The translations under genes and the position numbers were made by a program. Positions 25,379 through 32,865 of a stretch of DNA of 44,035 nt are shown piece by piece. Position 1 is the first letter of the stretch. Every line of letters begins with the position of its first letter. Under the pieces are notes generated by a model. That model was given only the letters and a program-made list of their open reading frames with translations. It was not told where the DNA came from and ran no database searches. Source of the DNA: CAVVYA01 sp964577835 (lineage in GTDB: Bacteria; Pseudomonadota; Alphaproteobacteria; SMXQ01); NCBI GenBank assembly GCA_964577835.1, contig CAZOBN010000025.1, positions 1-44,035 of the forward strand. The letters are read 5' to 3'.

Positions 25379-26704
25379 ATGGCGACTGGGCTCGCGGCTT
25401 TTCCACGTATGGCGCGGCGCGCTTTGATCGCGAGTGTCCTCGGACTCGCCGCGCTGGGTGGTGCGGCGCCGAGCGATGCGGCGGTGACCTTCGAAGGTCA
25501 GACCATCCGTGTGATCATCGGCCTGCGGCCGGGCGGCGGGACCGACGTCCAGGGCCGCCTGATCGGCCATTACATGCAGAAGTATCTGCCTGGCCAGCCG
25601 CGCTTCGTTTATCTCAACATGCCGGGCGCCGACGGGTTGCTCGCCATCAATCACCTGGCGCAACAGACCAAGCCGGATGGCGGCCACCTGCTGGTCGCCA
25701 GCAATTCCCAGCTCCATCCCCAGGTGCTGCGCTCCGAGGTGGTTAAATACGACGCGGCGACGCTGGCTTATGTGGGCGCCACGTCGCAGAACGGGTCGGT
25801 GCTGCTGATGCGGCGCGACGCCTTGGCGAAGCTGACCGACAAGAGCAAGGAGCCCGTGGTGGTCGCCGACGTCGACGGCACGCGGGCAGGGGTGCAGATG
25901 GCGGTGTGGGGTCATCTCTATCTCGGCTGGAATCTGCGCTGGGTGTTCGGCTACGCCTCGGCAAACGACATGATGTTGGCGGTCGAACGCGGCGAGGCGG
26001 ATCTCACCGCGACTGCCAACATCAATCCGATCAAGGAAATGATCGCAAAGGACACGGTCATGGCATTGGTTCAACGAGGCCGCTTCGTCGACGGCAAGTT
26101 CCGCGCCCGCAAGGATCTGGAAAGCGTGCCCGTGCTGGCGGACCTACTGGGAGGCAAGCTCGACTCCCAGGCCGCTGAAACATTCGCCGTGTGGCAGCAA
26201 TCGACCAACATCGGCAAGTGGCTGACCCTGGCGAGCGGCACGCCCAAGGACATCGTGCAGGCCTACCGCGACGCCTTCGACAAGGTCGCCGAGGACCCGG
26301 AATTCATCAAGATCGGCCAGCAACAGATCGACGCCGAATTCGGCATGATCAAGGGCCAGGACCTGGAGGTTATCGGCAAGCAGATGGCCCACGCCTCGCC
26401 GGCCTCCCTCAAGGCGCTCGATGGCCTCAACGAGACGATCCTGTCGCTGCGCCGTCCGGGTAGCGACGCCAAGAAGACGGCGGCCGCGCCAGCGGGCGTG
26501 AAGACCAAGCTGACCGACGTGCAGAACGACGGCCGCGAGCTGTCGTTCGAGGCGGGTGGCAAGCGCGAGACCGTGCGCGTCAGCTCGGGCGGCACCACCA
26601 TTACCGTGTCCGGCAAGAAGGCCGCGCGCGCCGCGCTCAAGCCCGGCATGACCTGCGAGATCACCTACTCGGGAACCTCGGTTTCCGTTGTGGCCTGCCA
26701 GTGA
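25379..26704 (+). CDS. Bug/TctC-type binding protein with a C-terminal extension domain
   Basis: A 441-residue exported binding protein, longer than its relatives. The signal peptide runs to about residue 37 (LAALGGAAPSDAA). The Bug core is TFEGQTIRVIIGLRPGGGTD, HYMQKYLPGQP, LNMPGADGLLAINHL and GTRAGVQMAVWGHLYLGWNL, closest to the protein at 7162. After an alanine/proline-rich linker (about 362-375), residues 376-441 form an extra beta-rich module. It begins TKLTDVQNDGRELSFEAGGK, carries ITVSGKKAARAALKPG, and has cysteines at 426 and 440. I do not recognise this module; it is not part of the usual fold. The ATG at 25379 follows CGGGAGGTG. A small cupin gene follows 66 bases later. Confidence 0.85.
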   Translation: MATGLAAFPRMARRALIASVLGLAALGGAAPSDAAVTFEGQTIRVIIGLRPGGGTDVQGRLIGHYMQKYLPGQPRFVYLNMPGADGLLAINHLAQQTKPDGGHLLVASNSQLHPQVLRSEVVKYDAATLAYVGATSQNGSVLLMRRDALAKLTDKSKEPVVVADVDGTRAGVQMAVWGHLYLGWNLRWVFGYASANDMMLAVERGEADLTATANINPIKEMIAKDTVMALVQRGRFVDGKFRARKDLESVPVLADLLGGKLDSQAAETFAVWQQSTNIGKWLTLASGTPKDIVQAYRDAFDKVAEDPEFIKIGQQQIDAEFGMIKGQDLEVIGKQMAHASPASLKALDGLNETILSLRRPGSDAKKTAAAPAGVKTKLTDVQNDGRELSFEAGGKRETVRVSSGGTTITVSGKKAARAALKPGMTCEITYSGTSVSVVACQ

Positions 26705-26770
26705 GCGGCCGCGAAAATGACGGCGCATAACAGAGCAGCGAAGAATCGGTAGAGCAGACGGAGGCACATT

Positions 26771-27181
26771 ATGGCGATCGAGATCGTGGATACGCTGAAG
26801 CTTGCACGGGAGAAGAAAAAGCGCACCGTGGTCATGGACACCAAGAAGATGCATGCCTGGGTGCACTACTACCCGAACCCGGGCGACAAGGACGACATGC
26901 ATTGCCATCCGGGCGATCAGACCTTCATGTGCCTGGACGGGGAATGCACCATGGCTTTCCCGGACGGCGGCAAGGCTGTGCTGAAGCCGGGCGTGGTGGC
27001 CCTGATCCAGGGCGGCTCGTTCTACCAATTGGAGAACACCGGCAAGGGCCCGATGATCCTGATGGGCACGCGCACCGGCCCAACCTCGGCCAATCAGCAC
27101 ATCAATTACGAAACCCGCAAGGACATGCGCGAGCATGGCGACCATATCCGCTTCGCTCAGGAGCAGCCGGCGGACCGCTGA
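26771..27181 (+). CDS. Small single-domain cupin
   Basis: A 136-residue cupin with the first metal motif in DDMHCHPGDQTFMCLDGECT (H44 and H46) and a second motif region in KPGVVALIQGGSFYQLENTG, where the usual histidine is replaced. The C terminus is polar. Such small cupins can be isomerases, ring-cleavage accessory enzymes or sensors; the role here is open. It sits between the extended binding protein and the second UbiD gene on the same strand. A GGAGGCAC ribosome site precedes the ATG. Confidence 0.82.
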   Translation: MAIEIVDTLKLAREKKKRTVVMDTKKMHAWVHYYPNPGDKDDMHCHPGDQTFMCLDGECTMAFPDGGKAVLKPGVVALIQGGSFYQLENTGKGPMILMGTRTGPTSANQHINYETRKDMREHGDHIRFAQEQPADR

Positions 27182-27311
27182 CCGACGCTAAGGACGGGCG
27201 GCCGGCTCTTCGGGTCATTCCTTGTCCTTGCCGAGCATCGCCGATCGTCGCCCGGCGGGGCGCGATCGGCGGACGGCATATAGACTCCCGCTTCAGGCAC
27301 CGTAAAACAGG

Positions 27312-27341
27312 CGCGCGAATCGAACCGGTCGAGTTCGCGCG
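27312..27341. promoter_or_regulatory. Stem-loop upstream of the second UbiD gene
   Basis: CGCGCGAA (27312-27319) pairs with TTCGCGCG (27334-27341), with an inner TCGA/TCGA pairing. It lies 130 bases after the small cupin gene and 67 bases before the UbiD start. There is no T-run. It could be a terminator for the upstream unit or a regulatory site for the UbiD unit. Confidence 0.35.
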
Positions 27342-27408
27342 GCGATAGCCCGAGCGTGCGCCGGCGGCTATGATCGGACCCACGATGTAAGGGGAGTAAG
27401 CAAGGACC

Positions 27409-28887
27409 ATGGCAACCGCACCGAGCGCGCAGAAAACCGAGAAGACGGTCAGCACCGAGACCATCGCCGATCTGCGCGAATATCTGAAACAGGCCGAGCA
27501 GGCCGGCGAGCTGCAGCGGGTATCGGGCGCCGACCCCGATCTGGAAATCGGCGCGCTCTACGAGTTGAGCCTGCGCGACGCCTACCCGCCGGTGCTGCTG
27601 TTCGAGAACATCAAGGGCTGCGATCCGAACTTCCGCGTGCTGTGCAACATGCGCACCGCGAAGTTCATGGTCGGCGATATTTCCATGGATGCGGTGAAGG
27701 CCTGGCGCAAGCGGCCGAAGGGCCAGAAGAGCGAGCCGATTCCGCCCATGGAGGTCAATACCGGGCCGGTGATGGAGTGCGTGCTGACCGGCGATGCGGT
27801 CGACGTGCTGAAGTTTCCCGCGCCGCGCTGGCACGAGGGCGACGGCGGCGGCTATATCGGCACCGAATGCGTCAACATCGTCAAGGATCCGGACAGCGAC
27901 TGGGTCAACCTCGGCACCTACCGCGTCATGGTGCAGGACAAGACGACGCTCAGCGTCTTCATCGAGCCGGGCAAGCATGCCGACGTGATCCGGCGCAAAT
28001 ACTGGGCCCAGGGCAAGCCTTGCCCGATGGCGATCTCGGTCGGCCAGGCGCCGATCTTGGGCCTCGCCGCGGCATCCGCGGCACGCTCGGGCGAATCCGA
28101 ATATGCCTTCGCGGGGGGGCGGATCGGCAAGCCGGTGCGCACCGTCAAGGGCACCATCACGGGCCTGCCGATTCCGGCCGATGCCGAGCTGGTATTCGAA
28201 GGCACCATGCCGCCGCCCTCGGAAGATTCGCGCTCGGAAGGGCCGTTCGGCGAATGGCCGGGCTATTACGCCTCCGACCATCGGCCGGAGCCGGTGCTGC
28301 ACGTCAAGGCGATCTATCACCGCAAGGACGCCATCGTCGTCGGCCAGCCGCCGGCGAAGCCGACGCTGCCGGGCCGCCAGCACAAGATCTCGCGCATCGC
28401 CATGCTGTGGGATGCCATCGAGGCGGCCGGCGTGCCGGGCGTCACCGGCGTGTGGAAGATGTCGGGTGCCGGCGCGCGTTTCATCGACATCATCGCCATC
28501 AAGCAGCTCCATCCGGGCCACGCCAAGATGGCGGGGTTGGTGGCGGCGGGCTGCGGTCCGGGCGCCTACATGACGCGCATGGTGATCGTGGTCGACGACG
28601 ACATCGACATCACCGATCCGGCGGAGGTCATGTGGGCGCTGGCGACGCGCTGGGATCCGAAAACCCAGACCGACATCATCGACGGTTGCTGGACCGGCTA
28701 CATCGATCCGCGCCTGTCGCCGGAGAAGCGCGAATCGGGCGACATCACCAATAGCCGCATGATCGCCTATGCCGTGCGGCCCTATCACTGGAAAGATCGG
28801 TTTCCCAAGGTCAATACGGTCTCGCGCGAATACGCCGAGGAAGTGCGGAACAAGTGGGCCGGCAAGTTGGAGTTTTTGCGCAAATGA
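27409..28887 (+). CDS. UbiD-family prenylated-FMN decarboxylase
   Basis: A 492-residue UbiD-family decarboxylase, a paralogue of the enzyme at 20080 with long identical stretches such as IEPGKHADVIRRKYWAQGKP and EGPFGEWPGYYAS. The active-site residues are R172 (NLGTYRVMV), E277 and E282. The ATG at 27409 follows AGGGGAG. The stop (28885-28887) overlaps the ATG of the following bicupin as ATGA, so decarboxylase and bicupin are made together. This is the strongest sign that the bicupin works on the decarboxylation product or guards the same substrate. The substrate is not known; an aromatic or heteroaromatic acid is likely for the family. No ubiX is visible, so prFMN must come from elsewhere in the genome. 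Confidence 0.94.
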   Translation: MATAPSAQKTEKTVSTETIADLREYLKQAEQAGELQRVSGADPDLEIGALYELSLRDAYPPVLLFENIKGCDPNFRVLCNMRTAKFMVGDISMDAVKAWRKRPKGQKSEPIPPMEVNTGPVMECVLTGDAVDVLKFPAPRWHEGDGGGYIGTECVNIVKDPDSDWVNLGTYRVMVQDKTTLSVFIEPGKHADVIRRKYWAQGKPCPMAISVGQAPILGLAAASAARSGESEYAFAGGRIGKPVRTVKGTITGLPIPADAELVFEGTMPPPSEDSRSEGPFGEWPGYYASDHRPEPVLHVKAIYHRKDAIVVGQPPAKPTLPGRQHKISRIAMLWDAIEAAGVPGVTGVWKMSGAGARFIDIIAIKQLHPGHAKMAGLVAAGCGPGAYMTRMVIVVDDDIDITDPAEVMWALATRWDPKTQTDIIDGCWTGYIDPRLSPEKRESGDITNSRMIAYAVRPYHWKDRFPKVNTVSREYAEEVRNKWAGKLEFLRK

Positions 28888-30005
28888 GTATGGCTGAGAC
28901 GAAACCGCCGGTGTGGCTGCGCGATCCTTATCTCGAATGGACGGCGCGCGAAGGCGTGCCGGTGGTCGAGGAATTCGGCGTCGATCTGCACGCAGTCGAG
29001 ACGAAACACTGGCCGCGCTTCGACGTGCCCGCCGCCTTCGTGCATCTCAAAGGCCGCGGCGACTTCATGTCGCTGTTCGTGCTCGACCTGCCGCCCGGCG
29101 CCAAGTGCGCGCCGCAGCGCCATATGTTCGAGGAAGTGATCTATGTGCTGTCGGGCCACGGCAGCACCACCATCGACGTCGAGGGCAAGCCGCACACCTT
29201 CGAGTGGGGCCCGAGCAGCCTGTTCGCGCTGCCGCTCAATGCGCGCTACCAGCATTTCAACGGCTCGGGCCAGGAGAAGGCGCGGCTGGTTTCGGCCAAC
29301 AACCTGACCTTGATGATGAACCTCATCCACGACGATGAGTTCATTTTCAAGAACCCGGCGGTGCTCAAGGGCCGGCTGGGCAAGGAAGGCTATTTCCAAG
29401 GCGAGGGCGAACGTATCGAAACGGCACCCGGCCGCTTCCTGTGGGAGACCAACTTCGTCGCCGACGTCACCGCCTTCAAGCTCGATGCCTGGGAAAAACG
29501 CGGCGGCCGCAGCAAGAACATCCGCTTCGCGCTGGCCGACGGCGTGATGCATACGCACACCTCGGAAATGGCGGTCGGCACCTACAAGAAGGCGCACCGC
29601 CACGGCCCGGACTTCCATGTTCTGGTTACCATCGGCGAGGGCTATTCGCTGTTCTGGGAAGAGGGCGCGGCGGATTTCATCCGCGTCGATTGGAAGCCCG
29701 GCACGGTGTTCGCGCCGACCGACGGCATCTTCCATCAGCATTTCAACACCAGCCCGCAGCCGGCGCGCTACCTCGCCGTCGCGCTGGGCAGCCTGCGCTA
29801 TCCGCTCACGCTCGATAAGCGCAAGATCTTCGTCGGCGTCGACGTGGATGTGAAGAAGGGCGGCGCGCAGATCGAATACACCGATCAGGACCCGCGCATC
29901 CACGCGCTCTACCTCGCGGAGCTGGCGAAGAACGGCGTCGAATCCGGCATGGGCGAATATATCGACGAGGCGCCCTACAGGCAGAAGATGGCGGCGGAGG
30001 GCTGA
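28884..30005 (+). CDS. Bicupin protein coupled to UbiD
   Basis: A 373-residue two-cupin protein starting in the ATGA overlap with the UbiD stop. Cupin 1 has APQRHMFEEVIYVLSGHGST with one clear histidine. Cupin 2 has KKAHRHGPDFHVLVTIGEGY and, later, DGIFHQHFNTS, which gives a good metal site. It is a homologue of the bicupin at 22890, sharing EVIYVLSGHGSTTID-like and LFALPLN-like stretches. Ring-opening dioxygenases and metal-dependent decarboxylases are both possible. A second in-frame ATG two codons on is an equal start. Palindromic repeats follow its stop. Confidence 0.85.
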   Translation: MSMAETKPPVWLRDPYLEWTAREGVPVVEEFGVDLHAVETKHWPRFDVPAAFVHLKGRGDFMSLFVLDLPPGAKCAPQRHMFEEVIYVLSGHGSTTIDVEGKPHTFEWGPSSLFALPLNARYQHFNGSGQEKARLVSANNLTLMMNLIHDDEFIFKNPAVLKGRLGKEGYFQGEGERIETAPGRFLWETNFVADVTAFKLDAWEKRGGRSKNIRFALADGVMHTHTSEMAVGTYKKAHRHGPDFHVLVTIGEGYSLFWEEGAADFIRVDWKPGTVFAPTDGIFHQHFNTSPQPARYLAVALGSLRYPLTLDKRKIFVGVDVDVKKGGAQIEYTDQDPRIHALYLAELAKNGVESGMGEYIDEAPYRQKMAAEG

Positions 30006-30016
30006 CCTTTGCTCCA

Positions 30017-30142
30017 ATCGTCATGCTCGGACGTCGTGCGTAGGCACGTGGAGCAAGACATCCGAGCATCCCTTGAACATCGCACGCGCGAGCCTTGAAT
30101 CCGCGACCAATGGACCCGCGGGTCAAACCCGAGGGTGACGAT
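30017..30142. repeat. Composite extragenic repeat, copy 1 (intact)
   Basis: It starts ATCGTCATGCTCGGACGTCG with GTGCGTAGGCACGTGGAGCA and ends CCAATGGACCCGCGGGTCAA ACCCGAGGGTGACGAT. The same left part recurs at 31396-31500, and the right end recurs at 33488-33507 beyond a mobile element. It serves as the uninterrupted reference for that insertion site. Confidence 0.75.
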
Positions 30143-30170
30143 GGGAAGGCGCGGCCTATTCTCCTACCAA

Positions 30171-30383
30171 CGTCATGGCCCGGCTCGACCGGGCCAGCTC
30201 TTGCTGGCGAGCGCATTTCTCAATCGGTCGTCATGGCCCGATTTAGTCGGGCCATCCACGAGTTTTTCGTTGCTTGAAAAGAAAGACGTGGATGCCCCGG
30301 ACGAGCCGGGGCATGACGGTCTTTTCTTGGCATAGGCGGAGCATGCCGGCATAAGATGCCCCGGACGAGCCGGGCCATGACGG
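30171..30383. repeat. Cluster of four REP-like palindromes
   Basis: Four copies of a roughly 30-base palindrome occupy 30171-30198, 30229-30260, 30287-30319 and 30355-30383, in alternating orientation (CGTCATGGCCC...GGGCCATCCACG or its reverse, GATGCCCCGG...CCGGGGCATGACG). Neighbouring inverted pairs could fold into larger cruciforms or mRNA stems. They lie between the bicupin and the convergent IclR gene, where they may end transcription. Confidence 0.85.
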
Positions 30384-30398
30384 TTCTTCTTGTCGCGT

Positions 30399-31196
30399 CT
30401 AGGCCTTATACCCCAGCTTGCGCGAGACGGTCTGGGCGGCGTCGAGCAGCTTGCGCACGACGGGACCTTTCGCGGACGTATCGAAGCTGCCCTTGACGCC
30501 GGTGACGGTGAGCGAGAGTTGCAGCGCGCCTTCGCGGTCGAAGATCGGCGCCGCCAGGCTGGCGAGCACCGGATTGTAGGTGCCGACGGCGCGGGCAATG
30601 CCGCGCTTGCGCACCTCGGCACGGATCGGCTCGACATTGTCGGTCGAGAGCGCGTCCTTCGCCGCGTTCGCCGCATTCCATTCGGCGATCTCGCGTTCGA
30701 TGAACGGCTGGATCACGGGCGCCGGCATATAGGCGAGGAAGATCTTGCCGGCGGCCGTGCGCAGCATGGGCAGCACGGCGCCTTCGCGGATGCGCACCGG
30801 CGCCACCAGGTTGCCCTGCTCGCAGCGGATCGCGGTCGGGCCGTGGGTGCCCCACACGCTGATGATCGAGACCAGCCCGACGCTGTTGGTCAGATCGGGC
30901 AATACGGACGTCGCCTGCTGCACCGGGTCCATGCGGTTGATAGCGGCGAGGCCGAGATCGAGGATCTGCGGCCCGAGGTCATAGAGCCCCGATGGCTGAT
31001 TCTGCTCGAGCAGACCGCTGTCGCACAACCCGCGCAGGTAGCGGTAGGCGCGGCTCGGCGACATGCCGGCGGCGCTCGCGATGCTGGTGAGTGGCGCGGG
31101 GCCCTTGAAGCCCGCGACCACGCTGAGCAGGCCGGCGCCGATCACGATCGTGCTGTTGCCGCGGGTCAGGGAGCGCGTCGATTTTCTTTTTTTCAT
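30399..31196 (-). CDS. IclR family transcriptional regulator
   Basis: A 265-residue IclR-type regulator. After a basic start (MKKRKSTRSLTRGNS) the winged helix-turn-helix covers about residues 15-75, with LTSIASAAGMSPSRAYRYLR as the recognition segment. The effector domain follows, with VSIISVWGTHGPTAIRCEQG, LPMLRTAAGKIFLAYMP and the C-terminal PIFDREGALQLSLTVTG. IclR proteins often control aromatic-acid catabolism by binding palindromes near the target promoter. The position beside the UbiD/bicupin genes and the palindromes at 22781 and 35588 make those the obvious candidates. The ATG at 31196 is chosen because the helix-turn-helix starts soon after. Its stop faces the REP cluster. Confidence 0.9.
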   Translation of the reverse strand: MKKRKSTRSLTRGNSTIVIGAGLLSVVAGFKGPAPLTSIASAAGMSPSRAYRYLRGLCDSGLLEQNQPSGLYDLGPQILDLGLAAINRMDPVQQATSVLPDLTNSVGLVSIISVWGTHGPTAIRCEQGNLVAPVRIREGAVLPMLRTAAGKIFLAYMPAPVIQPFIEREIAEWNAANAAKDALSTDNVEPIRAEVRKRGIARAVGTYNPVLASLAAPIFDREGALQLSLTVTGVKGSFDTSAKGPVVRKLLDAAQTVSRKLGYKA

Positions 31197-31332
31197 GTCA
31201 CGGCGCAGGAGGAAAGGGACGGTGAGCAGCACGGCCTGTCGCGCTTGCCGCGGATTATGGCGCAAGAGCGCACGGCAAGCCAGAAGCGGCGCGAGTCGAA
31301 CGCGGGGCGAAACACGACACAAGTATAAAAAA
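31197..31332. other. Upstream region of the IclR gene
   Basis: About 135 bases that should hold the IclR promoter. No clear operator palindrome is visible. A REP-like repeat begins at 31333. Confidence 0.35.
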
Positions 31333-31360
31333 CGTCATGGCCCGGCTTGACCGGGCCATC
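31333..31360. repeat. REP-like palindrome, intact copy
   Basis: CGTCATGGCCCGGCTTGACC followed by GGGCCATC, a complete unit of the same family as the cluster at 30171. It shows what the interrupted unit at 19873 looked like before insertion. Confidence 0.85.
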
Positions 31361-31395
31361 TCATGCTGGCGTGGCTCCATGCACGCAACCAAAAG

Positions 31396-31500
31396 ATCGT
31401 TATGCTGGACGTCGTGCGTAGGCACATGGAGCATGACATCCGGCATCCATTGAAAAGCGCAAACGCGGCTGCAGAGTACCAATGGACCCCCGACCAAGTC
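31396..31500. repeat. Composite extragenic repeat, copy 2, left part
   Basis: It matches copy 1 in ATCGTTATGCTGGACGTCGT, GCGTAGGCACATGGAGCA and the CCAATGGACCCC segment. It then stops at GACCAAGTC, where the mobile element begins. The missing right end, GACCAAGTCGAGGGTGACGA, is found at 33488-33507 on the far side of the element. Confidence 0.75.
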
Positions 31501-31584
31501 GGGAATTATCACCTTGACATAGTAGGCCATAGCCCTAGTAATGAGCCGGGACAGGCCGGCGCTCTCCCCGAGCTTACGGATGAC

Positions 31585-31713
31585 ATGCTTACCGCAGGGC
31601 TCGGGGAGCTTTTCAGTTATTCGGAGGAATACGACGATCCCCGCGAAGCGGTCCGCCGAATTTATCTGGCTATGATGCGTGCAAAATCCCGTAGCGCTGG
31701 ACAACCGTCATGA
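31585..31713 (+). CDS. Small hypothetical protein in the transposon
   Basis: An open frame with a plausible helical protein: MLTAGLGELFSYSEEYDDPR, then EAVRRIYLAMMRAKSRSAGQ. The pattern resembles small alphaproteobacterial proteins with a TxEMxxAGxxAL...ExVxRIYxAM arrangement, whose function is unknown. At least LPELTDD before the methionine also fits that pattern, so the true start may lie a little upstream, but no ATG, GTG or TTG is available there. The frame further upstream is only repeat sequence. Its 3' end overlaps the 3' end of the HEPN-like gene on the other strand by about 44 bases. Confidence 0.4.
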   Translation: MLTAGLGELFSYSEEYDDPREAVRRIYLAMMRAKSRSAGQPS

Positions 31714-32161
31714 GATTTTCTCCGGCGTCCCAAATCTGTTGCGCGGCCTTTTGCAGATTCTCGACAGGCGTTTCTTCATCGACAATTGCCAGTTTTCCAC
31801 CAGCGGTTCTAGCGGAGGTCCGGCCTATAGCGCCGGTCGTTTGGTCAATCTTCCACTGGGCATGGACATACGTATTTCTGGCCGTGTACGCCTTCTTGAG
31901 GGCTTCAACAGCCTGGGTAATTGCTTTCCATTCTGTTGGCTCTGCTGTTTCGAGAGGGCGCGCGTACACCATTAAGAGGTCGCATTTCGAGCGGAATCCG
32001 ATATTGGCGGTAAGTAGGCTCACCCTGCTAAATTCGTGCTCCATGACCTCGGCAACAACGCGCTCTAAGATCAGTTCAATGAACTCCCAGTGGGCAGCGA
32101 TGATGCCTACTAGGCGCATGTGTTCATCCGGGAGCGGGATCGGAGATTTGTAATCAGCCAT
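31670..32161 (-). CDS. Putative HEPN-like protein in the transposon
   Basis: A 163-residue, mostly helical protein without signal peptide. Residues 14-45 (HMRLVGIIAAHWEFIELILE onward) and 70-100 form predicted long helices. The second ends in ARNTYVHAQW, which carries RNxxxH at R95-H100. The R-x4-H pattern at a helix end is the catalytic signature of HEPN ribonucleases, found in toxins and defence proteins. The call rests on this motif and the helical layout, not on a recognised family, so a non-enzymatic cargo protein is possible. Its ATG overlaps the ATG of the divergent 50-residue gene within CATG. That arrangement resembles a paired module. Confidence 0.55.
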   Translation of the reverse strand: MADYKSPIPLPDEHMRLVGIIAAHWEFIELILERVVAEVMEHEFSRVSLLTANIGFRSKCDLLMVYARPLETAEPTEWKAITQAVEALKKAYTARNTYVHAQWKIDQTTGAIGRTSARTAGGKLAIVDEETPVENLQKAAQQIWDAGENLMTVVQRYGILHAS

Positions 32162-32312
32162 GGCAAAGCCCCCTAAGAAAACTCAACCCAAAGTCGAATT
32201 GCGCCCCGATGGATGGGAGCGGTTTGAAAGCGCGGTGATTCAGGGCGCAAAGACCGGCCCTAAGCATCGTGCGCCAAAAAAAGTCTCGCCGCGAAAGAAG
32301 CGCGGCAAGTGA
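32160..32312 (+). CDS. 50-residue basic protein divergent from the HEPN-like gene
   Basis: ATG 32160 opens a 50-codon frame: MAKPPKKTQPKVELRPDGWE, then RFESAVIQGAKTGPKHRAP and a basic tail PRKKRGK, stop at 32310-32312. The PDGWERFExAV...KxGPxHR pattern is shared by short alphaproteobacterial proteins of unknown function, often near mobile DNA, which supports it as a real gene. Its start codon shares two bases with the start codon of the HEPN-like gene on the other strand, so the two have a common control point. It could be an antitoxin-like or nucleic-acid-binding partner, but this is inference. Confidence 0.6.
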   Translation: MAKPPKKTQPKVELRPDGWERFESAVIQGAKTGPKHRAPKKVSPRKKRGK

Positions 32313-32318
32313 GGCAGC

Positions 32319-32825
32319 TTATCTAGGCCGTTTTGAGGATGATTTTGTGGCTCCATGGTCGGGTTGCCATGAGCCATGGATGTATGCTTCCCATCCGCAC
32401 TGTTGGCATATCTGAACGACGGCCATACCGGAGTCACGTGTAACTTGTTGCAGGATAAATTTGACGCCGCGCTGGTAGCAATCTGGGCATATGGAATGCG
32501 CCGGCTCGGAGCCTTGTGCGTCTGGCTTCACGGTGTAGGCAAATATCCCTTGCCCGAGTGGCTTCAATTCATAGCGTTGCTTGTCGGCATCCCAAGCTTT
32601 AAGGCGAGCAACTTCTGCTTCCAGCGCGCTTATGCGCTCAACTTGCGTCGAATGCGCCTCGCGGGCGTCGATTGCACTGGCTTGGGCCTCCATGATTATC
32701 CCCTGCAACTCAATCGCCTTCATGCGAAACACCTCAGCGTCCCGCAGACCTACCATCGCCTTGGTTATATCCGAAGCCGCCTTCAGGCTAGAGAGCGCCG
32801 CGCCGATTCCGGTAATTGAGACCAT
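32319..32825 (-). CDS. Coiled-coil protein with C-terminal zinc ribbon, transposon cargo
   Basis: A 168-residue protein. The N-terminal part (residues 8-45) is helical. Residues 45-80 form a likely coiled coil (QASAIDAREAHSTQVERISALEAEVARL). The C-terminal half has a zinc-ribbon pair, C113-x2-C116 (ICPDCYQRGVKF) and C140-x2-C143 (QICQQCGWEAY). The layout resembles small phage or plasmid proteins of unknown function. AGGGGGAAAC just before the ATG is a good ribosome site. Its start lies 40 bases after the end of the transposase remnant on the same strand. Confidence 0.7.
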   Translation of the reverse strand: MVSITGIGAALSSLKAASDITKAMVGLRDAEVFRMKAIELQGIIMEAQASAIDAREAHSTQVERISALEAEVARLKAWDADKQRYELKPLGQGIFAYTVKPDAQGSEPAHSICPDCYQRGVKFILQQVTRDSGMAVVQICQQCGWEAYIHGSWQPDHGATKSSSKRPR

Positions 32826-32865
32826 GTTTCCCCCTATTAGCCATATCCCTCAGCGCTCAAGCGCC

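Noticed and set aside
31363..31584. N-terminal extension of the small transposon gene
   Set aside because: This part crosses the composite repeat, the target duplication and the terminal inverted repeat, so it is not protein-coding in origin.
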